Source of the DNA: Struthio camelus
Lineage: Eukaryota > Chordata > Aves > Struthioniformes > Struthionidae
NCBI RefSeq assembly: GCF_040807025.1
Contig: NC_090944.1
Coordinates: 2,632,068-2,696,067, forward strand
Direction: 5' to 3'
DNA: 64,000 nt
Shown here: positions 10,208 to 22,090 of the stretch, one piece after another
Position numbering within the stretch: the stretch's first letter is position 1
How the letters are laid out: the number at the start of each line of letters is the position of its first letter
Translations under genes and position numbers: made by a program
Notes under the pieces: model-generated
The model's database searches: none
The model's input: only the letters and a program-made list of their open reading frames with translations
Told to the model about the DNA's origin: nothing

Positions 10208-11614
10208 GTGGTCATGAAGGGAGCACTGCCCTTCAGGAAAAAGCCTTTGCGCAGCTGCGCTATTACCAGAACGGAGCAGCTTCACGACCGCATCACACAG
10301 CTCATCAGCCTCCCCATCGACACAAAGGAACAGGAGCCAATGCATGACAACCAAAGTTGCATTCATGACAGACTGCATGAAATAGGAAAACAGGTGGACT
10401 CGGCAGCCAGGAACTCTACATATGTCTTCACTCATGGATACAGAAGACATTCAGCAGTGTCTCTAGGCAAAGTGGCAGCAGAAAGGTTGGCAAAGATGCA
10501 GAAGGCTTTCACAAGAGCAAACAACCCCACTTTCTACCTGCGGGGCCAGAGAGAAGACTTCTTCACAAGTTTCCACATGTCCTGCCAAGCAGTGCCCTCT
10601 ATCACAGCAGTTGCTGATTTTTTTTATGTGACGAGCTTTCAGGAGCTCTTTGACAGGCAGTGTCTGTGAAGACTGCTCTTGATATAGCCTGGGAAAGGAG
10701 CTCTAACTCTCCAGCTTTCAATGGCCATCGATCTCAACTAGAAACGGCTATTCTCCTCTCTCTTGCGGAGGAAGAGAATTGTGAGAAGTTCAGGCAGCAC
10801 ATTCATTTCCCCCAACATGTTTTAGAAGGTTTCGTTGAGAAGTGTGTTAACAACTATTGCTTAGACAAGAACAATTCAAGGCTGAAGAACTTGTTCCATG
10901 TTTCCCTGAATTCATTCCAGACTCTTGTTGCTGCTGCTAGCTTTGCGCCTACAACTCCAGTTGTCCAAGAGAACTGTGGCAATGTCTCCCTGTGGCTAGA
11001 GGAATTTGGGAGCAGACTTGGAGCTAATTCTGAACTTCCCAGAAGTCATCTGAAAAGCACTGAGCATCAAGAAAGAAAGGAGCTAGAGCTCCTGGAGGAG
11101 GCAATGAGTAAAGCTCTGGCCCCTGTGCTAGCAAACCTGAAACAGGCATTTTCCATGACTCATCTGAAAGCTTGGAACTGGAAACCTCATACAATCGGAG
11201 TTGAATGGCTGCACGGCTGCTGGAAGCAATGCCCGTTGTGCAGCGCTCTTTGCACAGACACAATACGTGCTCCTGATGGGGACCACAGTGTTCACTTCCA
11301 TCGCCCTCAAGTCCTCAATGGGACCCAGTGGGTTAGAAGAAATCGGTTTGTCCCTGCCCTTTGCTCCAGTCTTGTAGCAAGTCACTGTTGCCTTGTGCTT
11401 GAGGATAACAAGGAAGCTGCCTATACAAAGTCTAGAGAAGCAGGAGCAGCTTCTGCCAATTGGGGCCTCACGCCAGAAAGCTCCCCGCAGGCATGCTGCA
11501 AATGGCTTGTGTGCTGTTTCCGCTCACAATTGCAACAAGATTGCTGTGCACAATTGGAGGGCACAGCAGCAACCCGTCCAGAAGGGGAAAAGTGCCCAAA
11601 GGAAGAACGAGCCA
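10208..11614 (+). pseudogene. GVIN1: VLIG/GVIN1-like C-terminal half, frameshifted (copy 2)
   Basis: Same fragment and same frameshift as 684-2090 (first part ends 10669, second frame from 10660), so the lesion predates the duplication. Copy-specific changes include I to T before EHQERKELELL and P to T in the SMPHLKAW region; it shares SANWGL with copy 3, where copies 1 and 4 have SASWSL. Confidence 0.85.
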
Positions 11615-11857
11615 CGGGCTCGGCATGGGCTTGTCAGGGACAACTCTGGACTTTGGTTGGGCTTTGTGCTGGCGGGAGCTGTGTTGGGGCTGGCCTTGGC
11701 GGGCTGCGCCTTGTTGGGGTTTGGGTGAGAGCAGCGTCAGGTGGGGCCTGGGGGTGCCCTGGCAGACCAGGTGTGTGGAAGTGATGTGGCCATGGCATCA
11801 CAATGCCGGGGTCTTTCTGGAGGTGGGGCTGGGGGAAGGGCCGCTGTCACTTTGCCT

Positions 11858-11900
11858 GCGAGCGAGCGAGCGAGCGAGTGTGCGAGCGAGTGCGCGAGCA
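11858..11900 (+). repeat. (GAGC)n microsatellite, copy 2
   Basis: Same length and interruption pattern as at 2334-2376. Confidence 0.9.
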
Positions 11901-12562
11901 GGTGGAGAGCGTGGTGTTGAGCTGGGGCGAAGGAGCGAGGCAGCGGGGTAAGAGCTGGCTCCTTCCGTCTCTCTGCAGTCTCTCCTCCCCTCGGGGCGCT
12001 CTCCCTGGCTTTGTCGCCCCCCCAGCGCCCACCACCCGCTGCACGCTCCCTCGGTGGGCACAAGTGCCACAATCAGGCAAACGTCCCCGCCGCGAAGCCC
12101 AGCCACGCTCGGGCACCATTCTGCGCCCTTGCTGCTCACCACCCGGTGTCCCCGCGTCACACGTGGGAAAGCAGCCGCGGGAGCGGGCAGCCAGGCAAGG
12201 CCGACGGAGTGAGGGCACCGTGCCCTGCTTTTTGCAGAGTTGCTCTCGGCGGCCTTTGGCTCTTCTCCTGGTGTCAGATTGACGCTGTCGATCTTGGGGT
12301 GCGGAGGAGCGTGCACAGGGTGAGCCGCAGAGCAGAGCGGAGCGGTCAGGGTCGGGGGAGGTTGGTGGAGGGGCGTTGGAGGGGCGGTGGGGAGCAGGGC
12401 TTTGGGGGCTGCTGGTCTGCCTTGGTCGGGGAGGGGGAGGGTGGCTGCAAGGGGCGGCGTGCTCAGAGGTGGGTGCTGTGTTTTGGGTGGCACTCTTGGA
12501 GCAGGACGTGGAGGCGGAGCGCTGAGCAGGCTGCACGCTCGCGGCGCGCTTCCGGTGGCGGC
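11901..12562 (+). promoter_or_regulatory. CpG-rich promoter-like region of four-exon gene (copy 2)
   Basis: Equivalent of 2377-3034, with the ETS-type core at 12549-12555. Carries the 4 bp 'gtgg' absent in copy 1. Confidence 0.45.
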
Positions 12563-14195
12563 ATGGAGCCTCGGAGGCTGAGCGTCGTGGGCGAGTTTGT
12601 GGTGCTGAGCCTCTTTGTGGTGTGCCTGGCCCACATGCCCTCGGTCGTCAACGTCCTCACGATCCTGTGCATAGCCGTTGTGTTGGTGCCGGCGGGGAAA
12701 AGGCCCTGGCCCAAGGTAGGAGTCAGCCTGGGCATGGCCCCGAGCTGGCGCGGGCAGCGAGAGGGCTGAGGCCGCGGCAGCACCTGCAGCAAGGGCAGCC
12801 TGACGGTGCTGCGCGCAAGCCTGCCTCCAGCCTCAGCTCTGCGTGCCCCGCGCAGCCCTTCCGCGAGCAGGGCGCATCTTGGCGCAGCGTGGATGCTCGC
12901 CACTAAGGCAGCGCTCTCTTGGGCTGTGCAGGGGCCTCGCGGCAGTGCTGGCAGCCTGGGCAACGGCAGCGTGGACGAGCCCGGAGGTGAGCAGCCCCGG
13001 CCCAGAGCGTAGGCGCGCTCGGCAGCGCCTCCCGGCCAAGACAGCCCAGCGCCGCCAGCGCCCACCGCCCTCGGCCCCAGCTGGGGCTCCGCCGACGGGC
13101 TGCCCTCGCTCACTGCCTCTCTGCCTCCTCTTCCAGCAGCCTCCTTCCTGCCCACGGTGGAGACGCAGGACTGTGCAGCCAGCCGGCAGGCAGGGTAAGC
13201 GGAGGCCTGGCCTGCAGGGGGGCTGCCCCACAGCCCTGGCCAGGCCCACCGCAGGCAAGAGCCCGATGCAGCCCAGAGCCACAGACCTGCGCCTGGCCTG
13301 GGCCCCCCAAAGAGCAGGGCATGGCATGGCTAGGGCTGGGGTCGACGCGCGGGATGCCCAGGACATGCCGCATGCCTGCTGCTCACCAACTGGGAAGCCC
13401 CTTTGCTCCTTGCCCACTGCTGCAGCCCTGGCCCCAGCGCCCCCTCCGCCCGCACCCTGGCACCCTTTAGCATCTGCTGCCACCAGGGCTTCCCCCTGGG
13501 GCACCCAAGGCAGCCTCCTCACCTCCTTTCTCCCTCCCAGGCTCACAAGCGAGGACACCTTGCCCCCTCGCCACCTCCTGCCCACCTCCGAGCCAGACAC
13601 GGATGGATGGAAGTTGGATGGCCCTCTCCCACTGCCACCAGCCTCCATCCTGCTGGACGCTCCCCCAACACCTGCAGGAGTGCTGGGTGAGCTGCTTGTG
13701 CCCACAGCCCTCCCGCCATCCCCACCATGCAGGCGGGTCCGCTTTGGGCGCAACCAGACCGTGTTGCTGAGCGAGGAAGGTCACGAGCTGCTGGACTGCC
13801 TCCCCAAAGCCCCACACCTCGACTGGCCAGCCCACATCCCGCGCCGGTCCATCCTGCACTGTGCCTGGGCACCCGTCCCGCTGGCAGGGGAAGGCACAGT
13901 GCGGCCACTTTCGCCCCCCGAGCAGTCCGAGGAGGAAGAGGACGAGGAGCCAGCGTGTGCCACCTCCCTGCAGCGCTGGCCCACCATGCAGCTCTGGAGC
14001 CCACCACCGGAGGCGCCCTCCCCTCCCGCTGCAGCCACCGGCTGCACAGCGGCCCTGGCCTGCCTGCTGTGCCCAGCCTGCCCAGCCTGCCCTGCAGGCG
14101 CCTTCAGAGGGCTGCGCAAGGGCCTCCGCAGATGCGCCTCCTTCCTGCGAGGGCCACGGCGAGTGCTCAGGAGGCGCCAGGCAAGGGCCAGCTGA
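12563..14195 (+). CDS. Uncharacterised four-exon membrane-type protein, 306 aa (copy 2)
   Basis: Exons 12563-12715, 12932-12986, 13137-13194 and 13541-14195; all splice sites, phases and total length equal copy 1. The only coding difference from copy 1 seen is one proline to alanine in the Pro-rich part of exon 4 (PPPSILL to PPASILL). Intact despite the broken VLIG pieces on both sides. Confidence 0.7.
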
Positions 14196-14287
14196 TTGGG
14201 GCCAGCAGCAGGCTCCGCGCCTGGGCAGACGTGCCAGTAACCAGCGCCCGCGGAGCTAGACGCCTTCGCCACCTCCGGGCCAGCGTC

Positions 14288-14293
14288 AATAAA
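14288..14293 (+). promoter_or_regulatory. Polyadenylation signal AATAAA, four-exon gene copy 2
   Basis: Same position relative to the stop as in copy 1. Confidence 0.7.
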
Positions 14294-14453
14294 CCTCTGA
14301 GCAAGACTCTGCGGGAGGCGAGAGTGAAACACCATGTGAAGTGAAAAGAAGGCGGCGCAGGAATGCTCCCTGAGTCTTAGGAAGCCAGCCGTTCCCCGAA
14401 CTCAGGCTTTCCTGCTCCTGACAGGGCTGAGTAGAGCAGCAACATGCAAAAAC

Positions 14454-17400
14454 ATGTCTCCAGAACAGAAGTTTAAATGCTTAGCTCAGATGAACCATCA
14501 CATAGGAAACTGGCTGTCAGAAGAAGTCCGTGAGATCCTTACAAAGCGCGGTGGATGTGATCCTGGGGGCGCTCTGGAGCAAGATCTGAATTCCCCTGTG
14601 AATGGAGACTATGTAGCCTCCAACAGTGATCTGCAGAAAGAAGTTCTAAAACGGGGGAGAATTGATATCGGTCAGGGGGCTGAGCAGAAAGATTCATCCA
14701 AGCCATCACCCTCAGCAGAACAGTCGGAGGATCCTAAAAGGAATGAGCGTTCCAGAGGCCAAGAGGTCTTCCACTTGATCAAACACCCGGGACTAGAAAA
14801 TTGCTACGCAAGGAAAAGGGGGAGGGCAGATCTTCAGGTTATCGACAAGACTGCCCTGTGTGACAGCCAGCCCAGGATTGGCAGTGAATACCCCTTCCAT
14901 TTTCGGCACAAGCTGCTGATGCTGGACTACCGTGGAAGGTATCTGGTTTGCCAGGAGCATGGCAAAGCAAAAGAAGGCGTTCTGAGCACTCCGAATGCAA
15001 CAAGCCTTGGCACTGAGTGCTCAGATAGTGCCTCAGATATGGACAGTGAGTTTTTCAATGCTGAGCGTGAAGAAGGGGATGCCTCTGTTACAGCAGGTCT
15101 GACACACACACATGCCATGGACCTCCAGGTGGCGATGTTTCATGGTGCCCCTGATTTCACGAGCCAGTACATTTCAACAAACCTTGCTTTGTGCCACTTG
15201 GCGCTCCCCCTCCTGCTACCAAATCCATGCACCGCACCAAGAGAGTTCCCTCAGCCAAGTTAAAAAGAGCTGGAAAGCCACGGAACAATTGGGAAAGCAG
15301 ACCACAATTCAGAGGAGCAGACCACAATTCAGAGGCACAAAAACAAACCGATTGATCAGGCAGACACACTCATGGTGTCCTTCCTACGGATCGGGAGTTC
15401 TCCTTCCTCTTCCAAGGCTCAGCTCCTGAATGCTCTGCCGACTAAACACAAACACGACACTTTCTTCCACCGACATTGCAAAGGCAGCACCAAAGGCTGT
15501 CTTCTAATGACAGGTGTTGTGCAGATCTCTTGGTCCTGTGCCAGTGGCAGTGCTGATGACACTTTTGACAGCTGTGTTGCTTTTTGTAACCTGCATGGGG
15601 ATGCTAGAGGTCATGAACAACAATTGCCGTTTTTACAGCAGATCTCTTCTGTGAAGGAGGCTCTCAGTTAGCTGAGTCTGACCAGAGTGACAAGAAAGGC
15701 ATGAACATTGTACGTGACCCGGGGCAGTCTCAAAAGCCTTTGATTTGTCTTTTCACTGAAGAAGAGAATGTTGCATGTGGCCGATCTAGCCAGAATGTAA
15801 AAAGAGGTATCCAGAACAGAAACACAGCAGAATTAGTAGAGGAGCTGGTAAAAACAATCAGAGACCTGCTAGCAAGGTGAAACAACCTCTTAAGGCTTGA
15901 TGCTTGTCAGGACACAGCTCGCCAACGTGGATTTATTGTGGCTAAAGAGGCAGAAGAGTGTGTGAGAGCCAAAGCAAAGGCAAGAACCTTGGTGGGATTC
16001 TTGACAAAGGAGAAATTGTGTTTGAGATCAAATCACAGCTACTGCCTCTTCAAGGACAACTATGGTACCCATGGTGTAAAAAGGAGAAAGAGCTCCCCCG
16101 CTTGCAGGAAAAGAGGAACAAGAACATAGAACATCATGGGAGCCAAACTGAGCCAGAGAAGTGTGCAGGACGAAGAAAGCAACTCGACAGAGCGTTCCCC
16201 CTCAAGCAGCTGCTGAAATCAGTCCTCGCTTTTCTCCAGGCACAGGCAAGAGACACCAAGAAATACTTGCTGCAGTGGAGGAAGGTCTTTAGGGATGACC
16301 TGTCCTCTGAGCACTTGGAGGAACTTCAGAAAGAGTATCATCAGTGAAGGTATCAAATCCTGGAAATAAAGAAAAGCAAGGAAAAAAACCACTCTGAAAA
16401 CAGCATTGATGAATAAGTTAGAAGCCCTCTCCAATGCAGTCAATGATTCATCCATTGGTCTCAAGCGTCTTTTGAGAGAAGTAGGGCAGATTCGTGAAGC
16501 TCTAGAATCCTTGAACTCAAAAGATGAATGTTTTTGCAAACTACCTGACGTGGCAGTCGATCTGATGGTTTCAGGGTATGCCCTTGAAGTGGTGGATGGT
16601 GATGCTTCGTCTGTACGGTGACGATGGCTTGGGGCAATCTTTGACAAGTTAATTGAGAAGCTAGGGGAGAGAAGAGCGTTTGTTCTCTCAGTGCTTGGCA
16701 TCCAGAGCCTGGGGAAGTCAAGCCTGCTGAATGCCATGTTTGGTCTGCAGTGGAACGTCAGTGCGGGGAGAGGCACGTGGGGAGCGTTTATGCAGCTGCT
16801 TCAGGTGGACGAGAAACCCCAAGAGGCCGTGGACTTTGATTACAGGCTGATTGTTGACACAGGAGGACTTTGTGCCATGGAGGTGGCCAATAAGCAGTCA
16901 CTTAATGATGACAATGAGCTAGCCACCTTTGGCATTGGCATTGGCAACATGACTCCGATCAATATCTTGGGAGAAAATCCTGGAGACATGCAAGATGTCC
17001 TTCAGCTAGCTGGGCAGGCTTTTCTCAGCATGAAGCAAGTCAATCTTTCGCCAAGCTGCTGCTTTGTGCACCACAATGTTGGAGAAATAAGTGCCCAGGA
17101 ACAAAACATGCAAGCACAAAGACGCCTGCAGGAAAAGCTGGAGGAAATGGCAGGGACAGCCACCCAGCCGCCCAGCAGGCGTTCTGCCATGTCACCTGCT
17201 TCAGCGATGTCATCCGCTTTGATGTGAACAGCCACAGTCACTACTTTGCTCACCTCTGGGTGGCAAGGAAACCCACCCAGGGCCCCACCCAACCCCACAC
17301 ACAGCCAGCACGTGCAGCAGTTAAAGAGCACAATTCTCCAAGCTGCCAAGAAGGGATCGCAGGGCACTATTTCAAGGCTCTCGAGCTCGAAAGTTCGTAT

Positions 17401-18189
17401 GAGTGACTTGTGGAAGGCTCTGCTGAATGAAAAGTTTGTTTTCCCTTTCCAAAACACTCGGGAAGTTGCCGCAGACAACAGCTTAGGAACAACCGACAGC
17501 CAGTGGACCTGGCAGCTGGGGAGCCACATCCTAGACTTGCAAATGAAACGGAACAATCGGATTAAAAAGGGAGACGTTCCACATGTGACTCGAAGAAGCC
17601 TTATGGAGGAAGTGCAAGATAAATAGGAGACCCTCTGGAAAGACTTGGAACCGTATTTCAGGGAAGATGACGCCAGTGGGCTTTTGATTCAGCGGAAAGC
17701 AAGCATTGAAAATCAACCGCAAGATCTGAGAGAAGCACTTGTGGAAGAGACACAGAGAAAGTCTGCCGAGTTCATTGAACGGGAGAAGAATCCGAGCAAA
17801 GGGCATCAGAAGAAGCCAGAATGTGAACACGAGCTTGTCAAGAGAAGGCAACCGGTGGCTTTGTCGCTAAAGAAGGAAGAGCTGCATGAAGAAAAGCTGA
17901 GGCAACACTTGGCTAGCCTCTGGAAACAATGGCTCTACAAAGTATCTTCCAGTGCACCTCCTCCTGCAGAACCAAACATAAACCTCCCTAGTGAGACCAC
18001 TCTGCTGGAACATTTCAAGCAAGAGCCAAACAGAGAGGAAGAAATAAAATGCTTCTTGCCAAAGGATGCATTTCCCATGGCATCCCTTGCAGGCAGTGCA
18101 AGAGATCATTGCTGCTGGAAGCTGCATTTCATTTCATCCCTTTGTATTTCAGATGCTAGTCGTACTTCCCAAAACATGTCTACAATAAA
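14454..18189 (+). pseudogene. GVIN1: VLIG/GVIN1-like N-terminal half with GTPase domain, broken (copy 2)
   Basis: Same layout and the same breaks as copy 1, including the TAG at 17624-17626. Copy-specific: RGTWGAF in place of RGTRGAF after the P-loop, a residue otherwise kept in the family. Shares NMTPIN, FLSMKQ and TATQ with copy 3. AATAAA at 18184-18189. Confidence 0.85.
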
Positions 18190-18213
18190 CTCGCGGGCTA
18201 GCCTTCTGGTCAG

Positions 18214-18880
18214 GGTGTCTCGTGGTGCTGGGCTTGTGGCGGGGGTGCAGGGGGGAGTGGGGCGTTGTGTTGGGGGTGCTGGTCTTGTCGTGGGGGGTGC
18301 AGAGGGGAGTTGGTCCTTGTGTTGGGGGTGCTGGTCTTTGTTTTGAGGTGCAGAGGGGATCTGGACCTTGTGTTGGGGGTGCAGAGGGGATCTGGGTGTT
18401 GTTGTGGGGGTGCTTAGAGGAGGTGGGCCTTGTGTTGGGGGTGCTGGGTTTGTTGTGGGGGTGGAGAGGGGATCAGGGCCTTGTTTTTGGGGTGCTGGGC
18501 CTTGTTTTGGGAGTGCTGGGCTTGTTGTGGGGGTGCTGAGGGGATCAGGGCATTGTGTTGGGGGTGCTGGGCATTGTGTAGGGTTTGCTGGGCTTGTTAT
18601 GGGGGTGCAGAGGGGATCTGGGTCTTGTTTTGGGGGTGCTTAGAGGACGTGGGCCTTGTGTTGGGGGTGCTGGGCTTGTCGTGGGGGTCCTGAGTGGTCA
18701 TGGTGTTGTGTTGGGGGTGGTGGGCCTTGTTTTGGGAGAACTAGGCTTGTTTTTGGGGTGCTTAGGGGATCTGGGCCTTGTTTTCGGGGTACTGAGGGGA
18801 TCTGGGCGTTGTTTTGGCGGTGCTGGGCCTTGTCATGGGGGTGTTGAGGGAATCTAGGCCTTTTTTTGGGGGTGCGGAGA
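18214..18880 (+). repeat. G-rich minisatellite, copy 2
   Basis: Same length and monomer order as copy 1; one segment reads 'gtttttggggtgc' where copy 1 has 'gttttcagggtgc'. Confidence 0.9.
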
Positions 18881-19071
18881 GGGTTCCGGAGCACTCGACC
18901 AGGTTGCCCAGAGAGGTTGTGGAGTCTCCTTCCCTGGAGATATTCAAAAGCCGCCTGGCCCAATCCTGGGCAATATGCTCCAGAGGACCCTGGCTGAGCA
19001 GGGGCGTTGGACTCCAGGATCTCCGGAGGTCCCTTCCAACCTCCACCATTCTCTGAGCCTGTGATTCTGTG
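18881..19071 (+). mobile_element. CR1 LINE 3' fragment, copy 2
   Basis: Same insertion as 9353-9543 carried along by unit duplication, not an independent insertion: same truncation point and flanks. Confidence 0.9.
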
Positions 19072-19735
19072 AAATGTTAAGGCTAAAATTTTAACACTCA
19101 CATCCCAGAAGTTTTCTTTTCCTTTCTTCTCAGAATTGGTTCCCGTCGATGGTCGAGCCCATCACACACCTCCCACAATCGCCTGTAATGTGCTCAAGTA
19201 GTGTTCCAATGTTATAGGTCCTATGGATTGGCATGGGGTTGGTTCACCTAGTTGATTGAAACCAGTTGAGGGAATGGTTAGAACGTACAGCTAGCAATCT
19301 GGTTTTGGAGCTAAGGAAAGGTTTTGCACATTGAGTGACTACTCCCCAAATTACAGCTTGGTTGCCACTGGCCACGCACACAGGGAGCCCCATTCCCCTT
19401 GGGATCATTCCAGTTAATATGAAAGAGAGAATCAACCGTATCGGGAATAATACCAACGGTGCGTCTATATGATTGGGGCCTGAGCATACAAGTCTCAAAC
19501 TCCCATCTCTCCATCATATGTCTAGCAAGCCAAGAATCTTCCACAAGACTTGAACTGGAGGAATGCGTGGGATCAAAACTGTCATGTCACCTGGGGGAGT
19601 GAACCAGACACCGTGCGTAGGGCCTACGAAATAGATGGCTCAGTGTTACAGTGGGGACAACAAACAATTGTACTCGGGACCTGAGAGGACCACTCCCTGA
19701 GAGAGACCTGCCCAATCAAAGCTATTTCCAAGCAG
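19072..19735 (+). other. Unit leader, no gene recognised (copy 3)
   Basis: Same stretch as 20-683; almost identical to copy 2. Nothing coding is supported. Confidence 0.5.
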
Positions 19736-21142
19736 GTGGTCATGAAGGGAGCACTGCCCTTCAGGAAAAAGCCTTTGTGCAGCTGCGCTATTACCAGAAC
19801 GGAGCAGCTTCACGACCACATCACACAGCTCATCAGCCTCCCCATCGACACAAAGGAACAGGAGCCAATGCATGACAACCAAAGTTGCATTCATGACAGA
19901 CTGCATGAAATAGGAAAACAGGTGGACTCGGCAGCCAGGAACTCTACATATGTCTTCACTAATGGATACAGAAGACATTCAGCAGTGTCTCTAGGCAAAG
20001 TGGCAGCAGAAAGGTTGGCAAAGATGCAGAAGGCTTTCACAAGAGCAAACAACCCCACTTTCTACCTGCGGGGCCAGAGAGAAGACTTCTTCACAAGTTT
20101 CCACATGTCCTGCCAAGCAGTGCCCTCTATCACAGCAGTTGCTGATTTTTTTTATGTGACGAGCTTTCAGGAGCTCTTTGACAGGCAGTGTCTGTGAAGA
20201 CTGCTCTTGATATAGCCTGGGAAAGGAGCTCTAACTCTCCAGCTTTCAATGGCCATCGATCTCAACTAGAAACGGCTATTCTCCTCTCTCTTGCGGAGGA
20301 AGAGAATTGTGAGAAGTTCAGGCAGCACATTCATTTCCCCCAACATGTTTTAGAAGGTTTTGTTGAAAAGTGTGTTAACAACTATTGCTTAGACAAGAAC
20401 AATTCAAGGCTGAAGAACTTGTTCCATGTTTCCCTGAATTCATTCCAGACTCTTGTTGCTGCTGCTAGCTTTGCGCCTACAACTCCAGTTGTCCAAGAGA
20501 ACTGTGGCAATGTCTCCCTGTGGCTAGAGGAATTTGGGAGCAGACTTGGAGCTAATTCTGAACTTCCCAGAAGTCATCTGAAAAGCATTGAGCATCAAGA
20601 AAGAAAGGAGCTAGAGCTCCTGGAGGAGGCAATGAGTAAAGCTCTGGCCCCTGTGCTAGCAAACCTGAAACAGGCATTTTCCATGCCTCATCTGAAAGCT
20701 TGGAACTGGAAACCTCATACAATCGGAGTTGAATGGCTGCACGGCTGCTGGAAGCAATGCCCGTTGTGCAGCGCTCTTTGCACAGACACAATACGTGCTC
20801 CTGATGGGGACCACAGTGTTCACTTCCATCGCCCTCAAGTCCTCAATGGGACCCAGTGGGTTAGAAGAAATCGGTTTGTCCCTGCCCTTTGCTCCAGTCT
20901 TGTAGCAAGTCACTGTTGCCTTGTGCTTGAGGATAACAAGGAAGCTGCCTATACAAAGTCTAGAGAAGCAGGAGCAGCTTCTGCCAATTGGGGCCTCACG
21001 CCAGAAAGCTCCCCGCAGGCATGCTGCAAATGGCTTGTGTGCTGTTTCCGCTCACAATTGCAACAAGATTGCTGTGCACAATTGGAGGGCACAGCAGCAA
21101 CCCGTCCAGAAGGGGAAAAGTGCCCAAAGGAAGAACGAGCCA
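19736..21142 (+). pseudogene. GVIN1: VLIG/GVIN1-like C-terminal half, frameshifted (copy 3)
   Basis: Same fragment and frameshift (first part ends 20197, second frame from 20188). Copy-specific changes include R to C and R to H near the start and H to N in the FTHGYRRH segment. The Cys-rich block and GDHSVHFHRPQ remain. Confidence 0.85.
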
Positions 21143-21385
21143 CGGGCTCGGCATGGGCTTGTCAGGGACAACTCTGGACTTTGGTTGGGCTTTGTGCTGG
21201 CGGGAGCTGTGTTGGGGCTGGCCTTGGCGGGCTGCGCCTTGTTGGGGTTTGGGTGAGAGCAGTGTCAGGTGGGGCCTGGGGGTGCCCTGGCAGACAAGGT
21301 GTGTGGAAGTGATGTCACCATGGCATCACAATGCCGGGGTCTTTCTGGAGGTGGGGCTGGGGGAAGTGCCGCTGTCACTTTGCCT

Positions 21386-21428
21386 GCGAGCGAGCGAGCG
21401 AGCGAGTGTGCGAGCGAGTGCGCGAGCA
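21386..21428 (+). repeat. (GAGC)n microsatellite, copy 3
   Basis: Same length and interruption pattern as at 2334-2376. Confidence 0.9.
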
Positions 21429-22090
21429 GGTGGAGAGCGTGGTGTTGAGCTGGGGCAAAGGAGCGAGGCAGCGGGGTAAGAGCTGGCTCCTTCCGTCTCT
21501 CTGCAGTCTCTCCTCCCCTCGGGGCGCTCTCCCTGGCTTTGTCGCCCCCCCAGCGCCCACCACCCGCTGCACGCTCCCTCGGTGGGCACAAGTGCCACAA
21601 TCAGGCAAACGTCCCCGCCGCGAAGCCCAGCCACGCTCGGGCACCATTCTGCGCCCTTGCTGCTCACCACCCGGTGTCCCCGCGTCACACGTGGGAAAGC
21701 AGCGGCGGGAGCGGGCAGCCAGGCAAGGCCGACGGAGTGAGGGCACCGTGCCCTGCTTTTTGCAGAGTTGCTCTCAGCGGCCTTTGGCTCTTCTCCTGGT
21801 GTCAGATTGACGCTGTCGATCTTGGGGTGCGGAGGAGCGTGCACAGGGTGAGCCGCAGAGCAGAGCGGAGCGGTCAGGGTCGGGGGAGGTTGGTGGAGGG
21901 GCGTTGGAGGGGCGGTGGGGAGCAGGGCTTTGGGGGCTGCTGGTCTGCCTTGGTCGGGGAGGGGGAGGGTGGCTGCAAGGGGCGGCGTGCTCAGAGGTGG
22001 GTGCTGTGTTTTGGGTGGCACTCTTGGAGCAGGACGTGGAGGCGGAGCGCTGAGCAGGCTGCACGCTCGCGGCGCGCTTCCGGTGGCGGC
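21429..22090 (+). promoter_or_regulatory. CpG-rich promoter-like region of four-exon gene (copy 3)
   Basis: Equivalent of 2377-3034, ETS-type core at 22077-22083. Shares 'agcggcgggag' with copy 4, where copies 1 and 2 have 'agccgcgggag'. Confidence 0.45.

Larger units (their letters stand above)
9525..19052 (+). repeat. Tandem unit, copy 2 (9528 bp)
   Basis: Near-identical to copy 1 over its whole length by reading; the 4 bp excess is the extra 'gtgg' in the promoter-like stretch near 12470. It shares many substitutions with copy 3 in both VLIG pieces, but shares exon variants of the four-exon gene with copy 1. Confidence 0.95.
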